Shown one piece after another: positions 1 to 12,203 of a stretch of DNA of 26,892 nucleotides. Below the pieces are notes generated by a model that saw only the letters and a program-made list of their open reading frames with translations, made no database searches and was not told where the DNA came from. Source of the DNA: an uncultured Sphingobacteriaceae bacterium (GTDB lineage Bacteria > Bacteroidota > Bacteroidia > Sphingobacteriales > Sphingobacteriaceae). The stretch is from the NCBI GenBank assembly GCA_946887045.1, contig CAMPKC010000061.1, positions 1-26,892 of the forward strand, in the 5' to 3' direction. The position numbers and the translations under genes are program-made. Every line of letters begins with the position of its first letter. Position 1 is the stretch's first letter.

Positions 1-5
1 TTATA

Positions 6-22
6 ATTTGGTTAAACCAAAT
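6..22. repeat. Perfect inverted repeat, probable operator
   Basis: ATTTGGTT and AACCAAAT are perfect 8-bp arms around a single central A (base 14). The repeat overlaps the -7 element and the predicted start of the leftward promoter, where a repressor would bind. Part of the left-right symmetry follows from the -7 consensus, so chance is not excluded. Confidence 0.4.
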
Positions 23-49
23 ATAAAGCTTCCTAAACCGATTTACAAG
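18..49 (-). promoter_or_regulatory. Leftward promoter for a gene beyond the window edge
   Basis: Read on the minus strand, bases 25-18 are TATATTTG, an exact TAnnTTTG -7 element of Bacteroidota. Bases 49-46 are CTTG, three of four matches to the -33 TTTG, with a 20-nt spacer (17-23 is usual). Transcription would start near base 12 and leave the window. The inverted repeat at 6-22 covers the expected start site. Confidence 0.45.
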
Positions 50-246
50 AGGAAACGACGAATTATTTTTTCTATAAATAAGAAAGGTTTTTTTAAATTT
101 CTCAATAAAAAACTTCAGGTGGTACTATGATATTTATAAAAACGCAAACCATTATCCAAATAAATTGTAATGAAAAAAATCACAACGAAACATCTATAAT
201 TAGAAATACTCCGAAAATAATCAAATCGAAAATACTCGTTCCCCTA

Positions 247-3200
247 CTATTGAGACTTCATCTTATCATTCAGTTTATACGATTTATTAAACGACTTCCT
301 ATACTTCTTAATGTACTCGGACGGTTTCAGACCAAACAACTTACTAAACTGCTCGCGGAAGTATTTGATATCATTAAAGCCGGCCCGGAAAGCTCCTTCG
401 TTTACGTTGCAATCAGAACTAATAAAGAGGCCGGCGGCTTTTCTCAAACGAATAAACCTGATAAATTCATTGACAGAGCGCCCGGAAATGGATTTTACCT
501 TTTTATACAGCGCCGAGTGGCTCATCCCCACTTCATCAGCCAGAATTTGAATGTTAAAGTTCGGATTATCGAGGTGCTGTTCGGTTATAGAGATACACTT
601 CTCTAAAAATTCTTTGTATTCAGGCGAGACTTTAGAATCGTCAGACTTAAAGGTGATCTGGTTATAAAAGAAACGCTGCAAATTGTTTTTACTCTTCAGT
701 AAATTGGCTACCCGGGCAATCAATATATCCTTATTGAAAGGCTTGGTAATATAATCATCCGCGCCTCCCTCTATTCCCTTTAATTTAATTTCGGCCGACG
801 AACTGGATGTCAAAAGGATAACCGGAATATGGCTTATCGAAGGATCTTCCTTAATTTTTGAACAAAGTTCAACTCCGCTCATTTCGCCCATTACAACATC
901 GGTAATGATTATGTCGGGTAAATGTTTCCTGACAAGTTCATATCCTTGTTCGCCAGAACTGGCTTCATAAATTATATAAAGGGATTGAAAAATTCGTTTT
1001 ACATAATTGCGAATTTCGTCGTTATCATCGATGATTAGCATGGATGATTTTTCCGTTATCAATTCAATATTTGAATCTTCATATCCATCCGCCTGCTGTG
1101 CTTCATGTTCATGAACATCTTCTTCTATCAGTTCTTCCATGAATATCGGCGCTTCACCCACACTTTCAAAAACTACCCGGGGATCAAAATGGCCCTTCCC
1201 TTTTTGCAATTCTATCCTGAATTCGGTCCCCTCGCCTTTTTTGCTCTGATAAGAGATTTTACCGGAATGATTTTCTACAAACTTTTTTACAAGGTATAAC
1301 CCGATTCCAAAGCCAGTTCTACTGTCCTTATCCGATACCTGGTAAAATTTATCAAATAATCGGGAGCCTTCTTCTTCCGAAATTCCAGTACCGGTATCGC
1401 TAACAGCTATTCGAATTGAAGAGCCTGATTCTGAAAGACTAAACTTTATAGTGCCACCTGCGGGAGTATATTTAAATGCATTTGAGATCAGGTTGAATAA
1501 AGCGATTTCAATTTTTTCTCTATCTGCAAAAACTTCGATTTCCTCCTGTTCACAAACAAAATCGAACTCCAAATTCTTTAATTTCGCCTGCTGAATAAAG
1601 CACAGGTAAACCTCTTTGCAAAAAGTTACCATATTGAAGCTGGTCACTTTCAAATCATCGGCGTCGGACTTACGAAAATGCAATAGCTGGTCAACAAGAC
1701 TAAGTAACCTCCGGGCATTGCGGTAAACTACAGTCAACTCTTTAGAATCTATCTGACTATTTTTACTGTTTAAAAACTCCTGTATCGGACTAATAATTAG
1801 GGTTAGGGGCGTCCTGAACTCGTGAGAAATATGCGTAAAAAAGGAAAGCTTCTTTTCATTCAGTTCCTTTTCCTGCTCTACTTTCATATTTGCAAGCTGA
1901 ACCTGATGCTTTAAACTGCCCTGTCTTCTTTGATACACGGTATAGGTGTGGATTGCCACTAAAGCCAATGCTAAATACGTGAGGTAAGCCCACCAGCTAC
2001 GCCACCATGGAGGAAGGATAATGAGCTTCAATACTTTCTCATTATCGACCCAAATACCTTCGGCGTTAGTTGATTTAATTCTTAAAAAATAAGTTCCTTC
2101 CCTTAGTTTTGAATAGTTCGCGATTCTTGATTTGCCAGCATTATTCCAGCTATTATCCCAACCTTCCAAAAAATAGGAGTATGAAATTTTTTGAGCGCCC
2201 GAATAATCCAGGGCGGCAAAGTCAACAGAAATAACAGCCTTATCATAAGGAAGTTCAAGTGTCTTCAGCGTATAAACACTCTGCTTATTGACGAACGAGC
2301 TATCCAATTCATAAGGTAAATTATTTATTCTAAGCCCTGTAATGAATATTTTTGGCACGTTTGTGTAAGGCTTAATACTTTCGGGATAGAAAACATTAAA
2401 CCCTTTTATTCCTCCAAACAAAAACTCTCCGCTGCTTAACTTTAAAGCTGCATTGTAATTAAACTGATTACTTTGAAGCCCATCAGACTCATAGAAGTTT
2501 TTAAACTTTTTTGAATCAGGATTTAGGACTGATAATCCGTTAAAAGTACTTAACCAAAGATTCCCTTTCTGATCTTCAAGAATATTAAGAATTGCGTTAC
2601 TGGGTAATCCATCTTGTTCTGAATATGTTTTAAAGGCACCGGTCTTCTTGTTAAACAGTAACAGGCCACCACCTTCGGTGCCCACCCAAAATCGGCCCTT
2701 TTTATCCTCATAAATAGCCCGCACTGCATAGCCAATTTTAAAAACCCTATGTTTTTTCGACCTTTTATCAACTAATATCAATTGGTTAAAGGTGCCGGTC
2801 CAAAGCCGACCATCTCTATCCTCGGTAATTGTTATAACATCCCGTAAGGCCGGATCAAAGAGTTCAAATCTATCTTTTTTTCTGTTTAGTACATAAAACC
2901 CGCCATTTGTGCAAGCCCCTGCCCATACGTTGTTATGTTGATCTTCATATAAACTCCATACGTTTCTTTCATAGTAATTATAGTCGGAATTTAAACAGGG
3001 ATAGGATAAAAAAGAATTTGTTGAGGGATTGAATTTATTAATGCCGCCACCGTAAGTAGCAATCCAAATTTGATTCTGCGAATCACGAATAATTCGGCTT
3101 ACATTGTTATTGCTGAGAGACCCTCCATCTCCTGAGATATGTTTATAATTATGAAAAAGATTGCTTTTACGGTCCCAATGGCTAATTCCCGCACCGTCTG

Positions 3201-4320
3201 TACCGATCCATACATCACCGTTACTTCCCTCACAAAACGAAAGGATAAAATCATTGATTAAACTATTTTTGTTAAAAGGGACATTGCTTACCGTGGTGAA
3301 GGGGTTTTTCCTGGTATCCCAGATGTTAATTCCTCCTCTTAAGGTTCCAATCCAGATACGATGGTCTCTGTCCTCAAAAACAGCATCGACCGCTCCACTT
3401 TTTAATGCTCCTTTTTCCTGGCCGGGAAGTATATAACTGATTTGAGAGGTCTTATTATTTATGATGGTAATTCCGCCACCATCTGTTGATATCCAGACAT
3501 TGCCTTTACTATCCAAACTAAGCTTATGAATAAAATCATTGGATAAAGAACCCTTCCCTTCATGATATTCTTTTACTGAATTATCCTTTTCATTGTACCG
3601 GTAAAGCCCACTTTCATTCCCTATCCATATATAGCCGTCATCATCAGCCAAAATACACTTGGCGCCTTTAATAAAGGCTGTTACCAGCTTAATCTGGTTC
3701 GATTTCTCATCATATTTTGCGAGACCTTCCCCTTGTACAAATACCCATATTTGATTCCTCTTATCAATATCGATGTCCTGAGCATGATATTCGCTCTGTA
3801 TCGTTTTATTGTTATATAATATAGTAGTAGCGGCTCTTGCATTCTTCTCAAAAACCAATAATCCTTTGCCTCCTGTGGCAATAAACATATTCCCATTACT
3901 GCCGGTCTCGAAGTCGTTTACTGCTGCTGTAAGACTTTTTAAATCGGAACGCGGATATGCAGTGTACTTGATAGGTGAGAACTTTCCTGTTGTATTACTA
4001 TAAATAGATCCTCCCTGCTTGGTTCCTGTCCATATATCGCCCTTATAGTCTTCACGAATAGTAACAACCCAATTGTGTATTAATGATGACTGATCGTTGA
4101 GACGGTTTTTAAAAACCTTAAAATTATAGCCATCATATCGATTTAATCCGTCGTAGGTACCGAACCACATAAAACCGCGGCTATCCTGATAAATAGTGGT
4201 AACAGCATTGTTAGAGAGCCCATGCTCTATGCCCAGATAATCCAGATACGGGCTATCTACTGCTATACAAGAAAAACTCAAGGCAAAAAACACCCAGAAA
4301 AGCATTATAAATCGCTTCAT
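247..4320 (-). CDS. Hybrid two-component system (HTCS) sensor/regulator
   Basis: This 1357-residue protein joins a periplasmic sensor, a histidine kinase, a receiver and an AraC-type DNA-binding domain in one chain. Residues 1-20 are a signal peptide. About 25-650 are repeated blades of the kind xWxGTxxGGxxxxxxx (two-component-regulator propellers), about 660-765 is the Y_Y_Y domain, and about 773-795 is a membrane segment after a WWRSWW motif. The kinase has SHEFRTPL with His833 as phospho-acceptor, the N box NLISNAFKYT, and glycine boxes DTGTGIS and GFGIGLYLV. The receiver (about 1092-1205) has IIDDND, phospho-acceptor Asp1141 and TKPF. The AraC helix-turn-helix region spans about 1243-1345. 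All catalytic residues look intact. In this family the propeller binds an oligosaccharide from the target glycan and the AraC part activates the local degradation genes. It lies last in a row of co-oriented glycanase genes, 109 nt after GH16, which fits that role. The exact ligand cannot be read from the sequence. Confidence 0.97.
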   Translation of the reverse strand: MKRFIMLFWVFFALSFSCIAVDSPYLDYLGIEHGLSNNAVTTIYQDSRGFMWFGTYDGLNRYDGYNFKVFKNRLNDQSSLIHNWVVTIREDYKGDIWTGTKQGGSIYSNTTGKFSPIKYTAYPRSDLKSLTAAVNDFETGSNGNMFIATGGKGLLVFEKNARAATTILYNNKTIQSEYHAQDIDIDKRNQIWVFVQGEGLAKYDEKSNQIKLVTAFIKGAKCILADDDGYIWIGNESGLYRYNEKDNSVKEYHEGKGSLSNDFIHKLSLDSKGNVWISTDGGGITIINNKTSQISYILPGQEKGALKSGAVDAVFEDRDHRIWIGTLRGGINIWDTRKNPFTTVSNVPFNKNSLINDFILSFCEGSNGDVWIGTDGAGISHWDRKSNLFHNYKHISGDGGSLSNNNVSRIIRDSQNQIWIATYGGGINKFNPSTNSFLSYPCLNSDYNYYERNVWSLYEDQHNNVWAGACTNGGFYVLNRKKDRFELFDPALRDVITITEDRDGRLWTGTFNQLILVDKRSKKHRVFKIGYAVRAIYEDKKGRFWVGTEGGGLLLFNKKTGAFKTYSEQDGLPSNAILNILEDQKGNLWLSTFNGLSVLNPDSKKFKNFYESDGLQSNQFNYNAALKLSSGEFLFGGIKGFNVFYPESIKPYTNVPKIFITGLRINNLPYELDSSFVNKQSVYTLKTLELPYDKAVISVDFAALDYSGAQKISYSYFLEGWDNSWNNAGKSRIANYSKLREGTYFLRIKSTNAEGIWVDNEKVLKLIILPPWWRSWWAYLTYLALALVAIHTYTVYQRRQGSLKHQVQLANMKVEQEKELNEKKLSFFTHISHEFRTPLTLIISPIQEFLNSKNSQIDSKELTVVYRNARRLLSLVDQLLHFRKSDADDLKVTSFNMVTFCKEVYLCFIQQAKLKNLEFDFVCEQEEIEVFADREKIEIALFNLISNAFKYTPAGGTIKFSLSESGSSIRIAVSDTGTGISEEEGSRLFDKFYQVSDKDSRTGFGIGLYLVKKFVENHSGKISYQSKKGEGTEFRIELQKGKGHFDPRVVFESVGEAPIFMEELIEEDVHEHEAQQADGYEDSNIELITEKSSMLIIDDNDEIRNYVKRIFQSLYIIYEASSGEQGYELVRKHLPDIIITDVVMGEMSGVELCSKIKEDPSISHIPVILLTSSSSAEIKLKGIEGGADDYITKPFNKDILIARVANLLKSKNNLQRFFYNQITFKSDDSKVSPEYKEFLEKCISITEQHLDNPNFNIQILADEVGMSHSALYKKVKSISGRSVNEFIRFIRLRKAAGLFISSDCNVNEGAFRAGFNDIKYFREQFSKLFGLKPSEYIKKYRKSFNKSYKLNDKMKSQ

Positions 4321-4331
4321 CCCCCGAAAAA

Positions 4332-4371
4332 GTAATAATTGGTTTACACTAAGGTAATAATTATTTTACAC
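4332..4371 (-). repeat. Tandem direct repeat upstream of the HTCS gene
   Basis: On the minus strand two 18-nt copies, GTGTAAAATAATTATTAC and GTGTAAACCAATTATTAC, differ at two positions and are separated by CTTA. Their period is 22 nt, about two helical turns, and they lie 12-51 nt before the HTCS start codon. AraC-type regulators commonly bind such direct repeats, so an autoregulatory operator is plausible. No clear TTTG/TAnnTTTG promoter was found next to it. Confidence 0.5.
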
Positions 4372-4429
4372 GAACGTCATCATGAAAAAGGTTAAAGCCA
4401 GCCTTTCAAAAAAAGGGTGAGGGAATAGC

Positions 4430-5311
4430 TCATAGTGGATTATCCTGATAGACTCTTACGTAATCAATTTCGAACCTGCGTGGAAAGGCCGTTTTCGAAA
4501 CATCTCCGCCATTATCTCCACCGAGAGCGAAATTTAACAATATATAATGCGGCCGTTTAAAAGGGTTAACATTAGAACCATCATCATTAGTCAAATCCTT
4601 TAGATCAACTTTGTTGAGTAATTCATCGTCGACAAATAAACTTATAGCGGTTTCATCCCAATCCATACGCCATGTATGGAATTTATTCGCCCAATGCGTA
4701 TCATTAAAATCTTTCAGTGATTTTGTTTTGCTGAACCATTTCGCCTTAAATGGAGTTCCTGTACCAACAGCAATATTCGCCAGAATTTTATTCTGGTAAA
4801 ATTCCATAATATCTATTTCTCCATTTGAAGGCCATTCACCTTTTACACCTAAAGTCCAGAATGCGGGCCACAAGCCGGGAGCGGCATCGATCTTAGCTCG
4901 CATAATGAATCTGCCATACTTCCAGCAATGTAATCCTCGGGTGTTTAAACTGGCGGCGGTATATTCTATTTTCGATCGCCGGGTTTTCCAGTCCGTGCTT
5001 TGAGCACGATACACAGGGTTTGAACGATTTTCCTTCCGGGCTTCGATTATTAAATTCCCATTTTCACACCATGCATTTTCAGCTTGATACCACTGCAGCT
5101 CATTATTTCTTACAAAACCATATTCGAATCTCCAATTTGCAGGGTCGGGCCTCCCCGGCTTATTAAATTCATCAGCCCATACCAGCTTATATTCTTTAAC
5201 CTCTCCGAGCAAACTTTGCGATTTCATCGCCACGGTAAGCACTGCGAAGAAAACCCCGACCACATAATATCGTTTTCGTACTATAAATGTAATTTGTCTA
5301 GCCACATACAA
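4430..5311 (-). CDS. GH16 family secreted endo-glycanase
   Basis: The 293-residue product carries the GH16 active-site signature EIDIME: Glu165 (nucleophile), Asp167 and Glu170 (acid/base), counted from the start used here. The Met in this motif is the beta-bulge form seen in laminarinase-like members (beta-1,3-glucanases, beta-galactanases and relatives). Other family features are WxAFWTLG before the motif and a terminal FEIDYVRVYQ strand. The enzyme would cut internal beta-glycosidic bonds in a polysaccharide. The start is uncertain. The frame opens at TTG (5311), with GTG at 5305; the first in-frame ATG is codon 29 (5227), which would remove the basic and hydrophobic segment RKRYYVVGVFFAVL that looks like an export signal. 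I therefore prefer TTG or GTG. There is no lipobox cysteine, so it is periplasmic or released rather than a surface lipoprotein. Substrate could be a beta-1,3-glucan or a beta-1,3-galactan; sequence alone does not decide. Confidence 0.9.
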   Translation of the reverse strand: MYVARQITFIVRKRYYVVGVFFAVLTVAMKSQSLLGEVKEYKLVWADEFNKPGRPDPANWRFEYGFVRNNELQWYQAENAWCENGNLIIEARKENRSNPVYRAQSTDWKTRRSKIEYTAASLNTRGLHCWKYGRFIMRAKIDAAPGLWPAFWTLGVKGEWPSNGEIDIMEFYQNKILANIAVGTGTPFKAKWFSKTKSLKDFNDTHWANKFHTWRMDWDETAISLFVDDELLNKVDLKDLTNDDGSNVNPFKRPHYILLNFALGGDNGGDVSKTAFPRRFEIDYVRVYQDNPL

Positions 5312-5319
5312 ATAGAAAT

Positions 5320-5347
5320 GAAAGATAGATTTTTATGGGGGGACAAA
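5320..5347 (-). promoter_or_regulatory. Candidate promoter of the GH16 gene
   Basis: On the minus strand TTTG (5347-5344) is followed after 16 nt by TATCTTTC (5327-5320), one mismatch from TAnnTTTG. A run of six C (minus strand) lies between the boxes and resembles C-runs near the GH2 promoter. The predicted start would fall within a few bases of the TTG/GTG start codons, giving a very short leader. Confidence 0.35.
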
Positions 5348-5487
5348 CTCGGCTGAAATGAGGTGAAATTAGGATTTTACAGGAAAAAGCCGAATAAAAC
5401 ACAAAGGACCAGACACAAAAAATGGGAATAGAGACCGCAAAGCAACAGATATGATTTTACGAAAAACAATAAACGATTTAAACAATC

Positions 5488-7548
5488 TTACTGAGGAAGC
5501 TCGTATTTTATAGTCTTGCTGGCCCCTTTTACAAAGGAAACGGTTACTTTATTGTCTTTATCTGAATGTACAAGTTTCCTAACAGGAACCAGTTCATTTT
5601 TACTCCACGACTCTCCTGATTTTTTCCAAAGCATTAGTGTTGCAAGCATCCTACCTGTGTTGTTGCCTGTTGAAAACCTGCTTGATACATTTATAACGGA
5701 ACTCCGGTCATTAACCGGATTCAGTTTATGGGTATCAAGTATTTCCATTTTATCCCAGTCGGAAAGCGACACCATTGCCAGCTGGAACACTCCATTATCA
5801 ATGATGTGAACCTCTCGACCTTTTACCTTTAATTTTCGCTTCTTTATAGGTTCCTTTATTTCTGATAAGGCATAGTGACCTAAACGGACTTCAGTCCCTG
5901 CGGAACCCGAAAGCCTGTCGATTCTTAATATACCATTCGCTAAAGGAACTTCAGCAAGATTTATTTTGACGCGTTCATCCGAAGCAAGAACAGCATCCCT
6001 GTAATACACTCCATCTTCAAACTTCTTAAAGGTGAACATGCGCAGAGCCTCCCATTCTGATTTTTGATTTTTGAAAACGTAGGTCATGGCAACTTCCCCA
6101 TCCTTACCATCAGCCTGCCATGGAAATGCGCTGTTATAAGACAATCGGTTATAGTTTTCGGTACCCTGATAATACCCCACAGTTTTGCTGTTGCACCATG
6201 CTCTTATTTCGGATGCGCCAATACCAGGATAATCCGTAATCAATATTTTTGAACCTTCAGAAAACTTGTTATATACTTCGCCTTGTTTAAAATCCCTCTC
6301 CCAAGGACCTTCATTTTCCTTGGCAGACCAGAAGACGCTGCTTTCAGGCACAAGCAATCCAAGGAAAAACTTACCCATCCAAAACACGCTTCCTCTGCAA
6401 CTATAAGGCTGAACGGCAGGCTCAAATGCGCCGTAGAACCCAAGGGTGGGAACATCGTCCTGCATCAGATCGGGATTTTGTAAAAACTGCAGAAGAGTTC
6501 CGGAAGCAATTCGACGCATCCAGCCATAATTTACACTTTCATCCGAAGCAAATCCCATTAATGGAAAAGGTACTGCGGCACCAATCCGATAAGCTATACT
6601 GCGCCCCCACATAATCATTTCGCCCTTACGGGAAAACATATAAGGGTAATTACCTTGTAAATCATTGAAATTTTCAGCGAACTTCGCAGCATATTCCGGG
6701 TAATATTTTTTACCAAAAAACTCCGACCACAAGGTTCCGTACATCTGGAAAGCCCACATACTGTAGTAATCATAGTACGGGCTGTCATTATACCAGCCGT
6801 CTCCGTCGTACTGCGCCAGCGATTTCACAACCAGGTCCTTTAACATTGTTTCGTTAACAGTATAACCCTGGCTCTTATAAAAACTGAGAACTAAAATATT
6901 GAAAAAACGCCAGTTCATGTCGATAGTTGGCCCATCTCCATAGCTCAACATAGTTTTGGACAGTGTTTCTTTAACGTGCTTTGGCAGCGGATCCCAAAAT
7001 ATCTCCGGTGCAGCAAGCAGTGAAGCTGCCAATCCTCCAAACTCAACTAAAATTTGACTCGGTCCTCCATCTTTAGCTCGCGGTTTGATATAGGTATCGC
7101 CAGAGGGATAAACTAATTTGGCTAACTGATGACGATAGTAATCACCTACAGGTATATTATTAATAGTTAACGAAGGATTTTCCTTCAGTAAGGGTGCGGC
7201 GATAAACATGGTGCGGCAGAGTCCTTCCAGCTTTTCTGTAGGGTTTGGTTTTCCGTCCCTGGGATAACTTTTGCCGGGCTGTTTAGGGAATTTCATCGGA
7301 TCATCCAGCTTCTGAACATAAGTAAAGGCACCGCTCAAAAGATATAATGCGGCTTCTTTCCAGTGCTTCCTGCTTAATCCTGTTTCCGGACTAAGTTTAT
7401 AATCAGGATGATTTATTTTGAAAATCTGTTTTCCATCAACCTGGGATTTTAAGGCATGTATACTGTCGGCGCTTATTATCTGCGCTTGTACAGAATTGCT
7501 TAAACAGGCAAATAAAGCAAATAAAAGAGGTTTATAAATTTTCTCCAT
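5488..7548 (-). CDS. Long DUF2264 protein, probable secreted glycan-active enzyme
   Basis: The 686-residue protein begins with a clear signal peptide (about 1-22, ending in VQAQ). Residues about 45-400 match what I know of DUF2264: the WKEAALYLLSGAFTYV opening, EGLCRTMF, DGDGWYNDSPYYDYYSMWAF and GRSIAYR (315-321). This family is predicted to form an alpha/alpha toroid typical of carbohydrate-active enzymes. The remaining roughly 270 residues are rich in beta strands (YHxxD-like stretches such as YYRDAVLAS and VRLGHYALSEI) and probably form a C-terminal beta-sandwich domain, as in many toroid glycosidases and lyases. The Asp/Tyr-rich NDSPYYDYY segment and GRS-YR motif are candidates for the active site; this is inference. 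The reaction is unknown to me; a glycoside hydrolase on uronic-acid or galactose-containing chains is one possibility. It lies 129 nt after the shorter DUF2264 gene and 176 nt before GH16. Confidence 0.88.
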   Translation of the reverse strand: MEKIYKPLLFALFACLSNSVQAQIISADSIHALKSQVDGKQIFKINHPDYKLSPETGLSRKHWKEAALYLLSGAFTYVQKLDDPMKFPKQPGKSYPRDGKPNPTEKLEGLCRTMFIAAPLLKENPSLTINNIPVGDYYRHQLAKLVYPSGDTYIKPRAKDGGPSQILVEFGGLAASLLAAPEIFWDPLPKHVKETLSKTMLSYGDGPTIDMNWRFFNILVLSFYKSQGYTVNETMLKDLVVKSLAQYDGDGWYNDSPYYDYYSMWAFQMYGTLWSEFFGKKYYPEYAAKFAENFNDLQGNYPYMFSRKGEMIMWGRSIAYRIGAAVPFPLMGFASDESVNYGWMRRIASGTLLQFLQNPDLMQDDVPTLGFYGAFEPAVQPYSCRGSVFWMGKFFLGLLVPESSVFWSAKENEGPWERDFKQGEVYNKFSEGSKILITDYPGIGASEIRAWCNSKTVGYYQGTENYNRLSYNSAFPWQADGKDGEVAMTYVFKNQKSEWEALRMFTFKKFEDGVYYRDAVLASDERVKINLAEVPLANGILRIDRLSGSAGTEVRLGHYALSEIKEPIKKRKLKVKGREVHIIDNGVFQLAMVSLSDWDKMEILDTHKLNPVNDRSSVINVSSRFSTGNNTGRMLATLMLWKKSGESWSKNELVPVRKLVHSDKDNKVTVSFVKGASKTIKYELPQ

Positions 7549-7677
7549 GTATATTCAAGTCTAAATCCCTTTTCCAATTGAGGATAAGCTTTCATTCAGT
7601 TCTTATTTTCAAAGCAATTCATCAGTCAGAAAAAATCCAGCTAAAAGAGGTTACATACAATTTTCTATCGCCTGACT

Positions 7678-8906
7678 TTATTTAATATCCAATGCATGGT
7701 CTGCAGGAACGTCCTGTCCCGACCAGATTTTCACGCTCGTCCATGGCTCCGCCGCTGATGACCAAAATTCATCTGAATCCGGAAGTCCCAGCGGAAGAAA
7801 GACATTCGAACACAGATATAAACTCCCGGTAGTAATGTAAAATTCTCCTAAACTCGGCTGAGACCCATACAGGCCAATTGTTAACCAGCCATCCCTTGTA
7901 AAAGTGGAGGGTGATTCCAGTGTCTTTTTCATAACCGCAGTTAATGCCCCCCTGACCTGGGCAGGTTTTAGTGATGCCGGCAGTTTTTTTCTCAGGGAAA
8001 TATCTCCTAAGTGATGAAATACTCCCGCCCGGTAAGTGATTGACCGCCCGCTGGCGGGATATGAGCCATCGGTGTAGATTAGCCTTTCTAAAATTTCAGC
8101 ATAACGCTTATTGATTTTATCCAGGTTGGGCGCATACCAGTTGTAGGTTTTTTGTTTGTTATTAATCACTTCCAAAATAGTGGCGAGATAGGGCTGAATC
8201 ACGATACTGTTATAATAGTCGTATGAAAAATTCATTCCATCCGAGTACATTCCATCTCCCGTATACCAATGGTTTGCAAACTCCCTTACAGCAAACTCTA
8301 CCCTAACTTTATCATAATCTAAATCATACTTACAGAAAAATGCTTCAATCATTCCTGAAAACAAAATCCAATTGGTATATACAGGAATGGTGTTGCGAGT
8401 TTTTTTAAAGGCTTCAATTACCTGCAGCTGAACTGTTTTATCCGAGTGTTCCCAGAGCCACGGGCATCGTATTAATGCCAGCGCAACAAAAGAGGCATCA
8501 ACTAAAGGCTGCCCCCCGTCCCATCTCAGATAATCTTTTGAACTTGGATTTACCGAATTTGCAAGACCTTTTAAGGCCCATACGCGATATTGATTCCGTA
8601 AAGCTACTTCCTCTTTCGTGCCTCCTTCTAAATTTAGCCAGGGGGCAATACCGCTCAGCGTGCGGCCAAATGCTTCCAGATAAGCAACCTGCTTTCGGGA
8701 TTGCTGATTATCGATATTTTTAGATAAAGCAACAGGCATTTTTTCCTTCAGCTGCTCTGTTGCGATATTGGAAAGAACTGGCCGGGCTATCTTATCTAAA
8801 TAGCCCAGCCACGCTTTCCGGTCGTTTATTACGCCTTTCTTTTTCTGCGCTACTGAAGCCGTAACGCAAAGCAGACAAACAATAAACGACGCTAAAATTT
8901 TGTTCA

Positions 8907-8907
<1 letters not shown>
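7678..8907 (-). CDS. Short DUF2264 protein
   Basis: The 409-residue protein has a signal peptide (about 1-20, ending in SVAQ) and then only the toroid domain of the DUF2264 family. Shared landmarks with the neighbouring long member are RWDGGQPLVDASF, DGMYSDGMNFSYDYYNS (compare GDGWYNDSPYYDYYS) and GRSITYR (287-293; compare GRSIAYR). The C-terminal beta domain of the neighbour is absent. The two are diverged paralogues, not a recent duplication. The start codon is ATG at 8907; its A is shared with the TGA stop of GH2 (TGATG), so the two are almost certainly co-transcribed and translationally coupled. A TTG directly before it is a poorer choice. Periplasmic location and a glycan substrate are inferred from the context; the chemistry is unknown. 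Confidence 0.88.
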
Positions 8908-12029
<3,122 letters not shown>

Positions 12030-12057
12030 TTATTAATTAGGTATATTTTTGATGTTA

Positions 12058-12087
12058 CAAAAAAACTTTTAAAAACACAGAATCAAA
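12058..12087 (-). promoter_or_regulatory. Candidate promoter of the GH2 operon
   Basis: Minus strand: TTTG at 12087-12084, an 18-nt spacer, then TTTTTTTG at 12065-12058, one mismatch from TAnnTTTG. Transcription would start near 12051, leaving a leader of about 20 nt before the ATG at 12029. There is no Shine-Dalgarno sequence. The -33 box is the end of the TTTACCCCCTTTGATT repeat, a typical position for an activator touching RNA polymerase. Confidence 0.4.
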
Positions 12088-12118
12088 GGGGGTAAATCAA
12101 GAATAAGGGGGGGATAAA
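12083..12118 (-). repeat. C-run direct repeat, possible HTCS operator
   Basis: On the minus strand the two elements are TTTATCCCCCCCTTAT and TTTACCCCCTTTGAT; their TTTA starts are 22 nt apart. The second element contains the -33 box of the predicted GH2 promoter. Direct repeats about two helical turns apart, just upstream of the promoter, fit an AraC-type activator such as the HTCS. This is inference from spacing only. Confidence 0.4.
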
Positions 12119-12203
12119 ATCACAGTTTCCCCATTAGCCGGTTCCTGAAGTTTAACGCTCCTAATATAGTGCATAGCACTCAATCCTCCATGAATCTAAG
12201 TCA

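Larger units (their letters stand above)
1..246. other. Non-coding left edge, downstream of the HTCS gene
   Basis: No convincing gene lies here; the open frame that starts at 127 on the plus strand runs into the antisense of the HTCS C-terminus and is treated as a shadow. The stretch is very AT-rich. The only structured part is the first 50 bases, annotated separately as a leftward promoter with an inverted repeat. I saw no strong intrinsic terminator for the HTCS gene, which ends at 247. Confidence 0.6.

Noticed and set aside
127..606. 159-codon open frame on the plus strand at the left edge
   Set aside because: Mostly antisense to the AraC domain of the HTCS, and its first part is low-complexity AT-rich DNA.
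12168..12180. AGTGC-ATA-GCACT inverted repeat as an operator
   Set aside because: Arms of 5 bp are expected by chance in a region of this size; kept only as a note.
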